Source: Silvimonas sp. (GTDB lineage Bacteria; Pseudomonadota; Gammaproteobacteria; Burkholderiales; Chitinibacteraceae). Taken from it: a stretch of 33,084 nt of DNA. Both the position numbers and the translations under genes were made by a program. Under the pieces are notes generated by a model. It did no database searches. It saw only the letters and a program-made list of their open reading frames with translations, and was not told where the DNA came from. Numbering within the stretch: the stretch's first letter is position 1; each line of letters opens with the position of its first letter. Location of the stretch: assembly GCA_030151005.1 (NCBI GenBank), contig JASLES010000175.1, positions 1 to 33,084 of the forward strand. Direction: 5' to 3'. This document shows positions 30,650-33,084 of this stretch, in pieces.

Positions 30650-33084
30650 ATGACCTTAATGCGTTTATCCTGTCTTAAAACCCTGCCGGCGGCCCTCTGG
30701 GCGCGTGTGAAGGGTTTTCTTCACTGGCACTACCGCTTGTTGCTGCGCCTGATGCTGGCACTGGTGCTGTTGTTTGCCGGCGCCGCGCTCGTATGGCAAT
30801 GCTATCTCTTGCCGCGGCTTGATGAGTTCCGCCCCTGGTTGCAAGACAAGTTTGCCCAGGCCACAGGCAATCAGATCCGGCTGGGCCGGATTGAGGGCGG
30901 CTGGCGCTCGTTCCGGCCCGGTTTTCATATTCAGGGCCTGACCATTCTGGATCGGGACGGCACGCCGGCGCTGCAGCTTGATGCGCTGGATGCTGACCTG
31001 GCGTGGTGGTCGCTGTTTGCCGGGCAGGTGCGCTTTCGTCATCTGGCAATCTCTGCACCGACGGTCGATGTCCTGCGTGATCGGCAGGGCGTCTGGCACG
31101 TTGCCGGTTTTGCGCTGGCAACCGGGGGCGGCAAGGGTGACAACCAGTTGGTGAACTGGTTTCTCAATCAGGATGAACTGGATGTGCGCGGCGGCACGCT
31201 GCGTTACACCGACCAGTTAACCCAAAGTACACCCATTGAAGCGCGCAATATGTTGTTGCACGTGCGGCGTATTTTCAGTCGTCACAGCTTTGAATTTGCC
31301 GCTACACCACCCGCAACCATTGGCCAACCGTTTACCGTTGGCGGCGTCTGGTATGGCGGAGATGTCGCCAAATGGCGTGACTGGACTGGTCACGGCCGCG
31401 TCGTGGCGCAACAGCTTTCGCTGGATACCTTGTGGCAACAATTCCCGACAGATGCGCTGCCGGTCATGGTTTCTTCCGGCACGGCGGGCGGCAAACTTGA
31501 TTTCAGCTTCGGGCATGGCGCGCTGACCCAGGCCGATTTGCAGCTTGATGCACGTTCGCTACTGGCCCACTACGCCGGCAGAACGCTGGAGTTGCCCCGA
31601 TTTGCCGGGCACCTGCGCTGGAACGGCCAGGGCACCGTGCAATCGCTCAATCTGGACGCCGAACAGATTGCCACCCGTGATGGTGTGGTCTGCAATGACT
31701 GCCGCTTTGGCTGGGGCCGCGACAAAGCCGGCAAGCGCACGCTGTCATTGACCAACTGGCAACTTGATCATCTGGCAGGTTTGCGGGACGCCTTGCCCGC
31801 CACCTTGTTACAACAGATTCCGGCCGGGCAACTGGCGGGCCAGGTGCATACCCTGCAGTACACCTGGCAGGGTGACTGGGACAAACCAGCTCACTTTAAC
31901 GGCAAAGCCAACATTGGCAATCTGGCAGTTCAGTGGCCGGGCACCTTGCCGCAGTGGGGGCCGGCCAATATCCAGACCGAGTTTTCTGATGCCAGCGGCT
32001 CATTGCATGTGGATTCCAGCCACTTTGTGCTGGATTACCCGACGCAGTTTGTCGAGCCGATCAAGCTGGATCAACTGGCGCTGATTGCCTCCTGGCAGCG
32101 CAAAGCGCCGGGCTGGCACGTCAATCTGGACGTGGCACGGCTGACCAATAAAGACATGAACGTGAGCGTGGCCGGTCAGTACAACTGGCCGGGCAGCGGC
32201 GCGGGCAAGCTGGATCTGGATGGCGTGATCAAGGGGCTGGAAGCGTCCCGCGCGTATGTCTATCTGCCGCGCGTGGTCGGTGACGATACGCTGGCCTGGC
32301 TCAAAGATTCATTGCTGCGCGGTCGTGCCTACGACGGCAAGATTCAGGTCCACGGCAACGTGCAGGATTTTCCGTTCCCGGATGACAAAACGGGCTTGTT
32401 CCGCATTACGGCCACTGCCCAGGATGTCACGTTGCGCTTTGCCAATGACTGGCCAGAAATCAACCATATCAATGGCGCGCTGGATTTTCACGGCAACGCC
32501 ATGCTGATTCACGCGCCGCAAGCCCAGACCCACAATGCCCGGCTGAGTAATGTCGATGCGACGATTGCCGATCTGGGTCATGCGCGTGTTCAGATTTCCG
32601 GCAAGGCACAGGACCATACCAGCGGTTTTCTGGACTATCTGAAGGCCACGCCGTTGCATGGCATGCTGGCAAGTTACATTGATCCGCTCAAGGCTGAGGG
32701 CGAGGGTGATCTGACGCTCAAGCTGGATATCCCGGTTGATAATGTGGACAACACCAAAGTGGCCGGTGTCTATCGCTTTACCGGCAACAAGCTGGATTTT
32801 GACCACAACGCGCCGGTGATGACCGCTGCCTCCGGCCAGATTGCCTTTACCGATACGGGGATGTCGTTCAAGGACGTGAACGGCCAGCTACTGGGCGGGC
32901 CAGTGCAGATCAGTGGCAACACCGACAAGGATGGTGCACTGCGACTGCAGTTTGGCGGCAAAGGTCAGTTGGGCGATGCCATCAGCCGCTTTGACGCCGC
33001 GCTCGCCACCCGCCTGCATGGGCAGATTGCCTGGCAGGGGCAGTTGCTGACCGGGCACGACAAGGTTGATCTGACGCTGGCGTC
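30650..33084 (+). CDS. YhdP-family AsmA-like envelope protein, N-terminal two thirds
   Basis: An open frame from the ATG at 30650 to the window edge (about 812 codons, no stop), so the C-terminus is missing; family members are about 1,270-1,290 residues. A single signal-anchor helix is at about residues 32-53, after a positively charged cytoplasmic tail. GRIEGGWRSFRPGFHI (about 80-95) is the conserved opening of the YhdP/TIGR02099 family, and the rest is repetitive beta-strand sequence with GQ-, W- and D-rich turns. In E. coli YhdP is an AsmA-like protein that bridges the envelope and supports rapid phospholipid movement to the outer membrane. ATG 30659 is an equally possible start; neither has a clear ribosome site. 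It is divergent from glnE across 184 bp. Confidence 0.88.
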   Translation, partial: MTLMRLSCLKTLPAALWARVKGFLHWHYRLLLRLMLALVLLFAGAALVWQCYLLPRLDEFRPWLQDKFAQATGNQIRLGRIEGGWRSFRPGFHIQGLTILDRDGTPALQLDALDADLAWWSLFAGQVRFRHLAISAPTVDVLRDRQGVWHVAGFALATGGGKGDNQLVNWFLNQDELDVRGGTLRYTDQLTQSTPIEARNMLLHVRRIFSRHSFEFAATPPATIGQPFTVGGVWYGGDVAKWRDWTGHGRVVAQQLSLDTLWQQFPTDALPVMVSSGTAGGKLDFSFGHGALTQADLQLDARSLLAHYAGRTLELPRFAGHLRWNGQGTVQSLNLDAEQIATRDGVVCNDCRFGWGRDKAGKRTLSLTNWQLDHLAGLRDALPATLLQQIPAGQLAGQVHTLQYTWQGDWDKPAHFNGKANIGNLAVQWPGTLPQWGPANIQTEFSDASGSLHVDSSHFVLDYPTQFVEPIKLDQLALIASWQRKAPGWHVNLDVARLTNKDMNVSVAGQYNWPGSGAGKLDLDGVIKGLEASRAYVYLPRVVGDDTLAWLKDSLLRGRAYDGKIQVHGNVQDFPFPDDKTGLFRITATAQDVTLRFANDWPEINHINGALDFHGNAMLIHAPQAQTHNARLSNVDATIADLGHARVQISGKAQDHTSGFLDYLKATPLHGMLASYIDPLKAEGEGDLTLKLDIPVDNVDNTKVAGVYRFTGNKLDFDHNAPVMTAASGQIAFTDTGMSFKDVNGQLLGGPVQISGNTDKDGALRLQFGGKGQLGDAISRFDAALATRLHGQIAWQGQLLTGHDKVDLTLA

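Overview
The window reads as ordinary chromosome of a GC-rich betaproteobacterium, most probably of the Neisseriales (Chromobacterium/Chitinibacter relatives). That placement is an inference from protein character and gene neighbourhoods: xseB-ispA-dxs, fmdB-DUF502-aspS, and glnE divergent from a YhdP-family gene. No insertion sequence, prophage, integrase, CRISPR array, rRNA or tRNA was recognised, and coding density is high.

Layout. 1-278 (minus) is the start of a Tat-exported phosphoesterase cut by the window edge. 428-5632 (plus) runs DUF2520 Rossmann protein, cysteine synthase cysK, a YheT-type alpha/beta hydrolase, a phosphomannomutase/phosphoglucomutase and nadC, closed by a clear terminator. 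A small acidic unknown protein (5797-6072) converges on a methyl-accepting chemotaxis protein (6097-7671, minus). 8018-10992 is the isoprenoid operon xseB-ispA-dxs, separated from convergent proC by a perfect 38-bp palindromic terminator. Between divergent proC and trhP lies an 863-bp non-coding stretch densely packed with DnaA-box-like 9-mers. This is the most unusual element of the window.

12719-21211 (plus) carries trhP (tRNA hydroxylation), an unknown protein with a CoiA-like zinc motif, a Gfo/Idh/MocA oxidoreductase, a prolyl oligopeptidase, and a 976-residue GAF-GAF-GGDEF-EAL protein with intact-looking cyclase and phosphodiesterase motifs. A second chemotaxis receptor converges on it across a bidirectional terminator. 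Then come pssA (phospholipid synthesis), a FmdB-type zinc ribbon, a DUF502 membrane protein, aspS, an unknown zinc-motif protein, convergent glnE, and the first 812 codons of a YhdP/AsmA-like envelope protein.

How it fits together. Most genes are housekeeping: sulfur assimilation, NAD, proline, isoprenoids, phospholipid and envelope, tRNA modification and charging, nitrogen control. Two chemoreceptors and a c-di-GMP enzyme mark a motile, environment-sensing lifestyle. The aspartyl-tRNA synthetase carries the His/Gly pair of non-discriminating enzymes, implying that Asn-tRNA is made by GatCAB transamidation elsewhere in the genome. Several start codons appear to be TTG (ispA, pssA), and several other starts were moved downstream to sites with better ribosome binding sequences.
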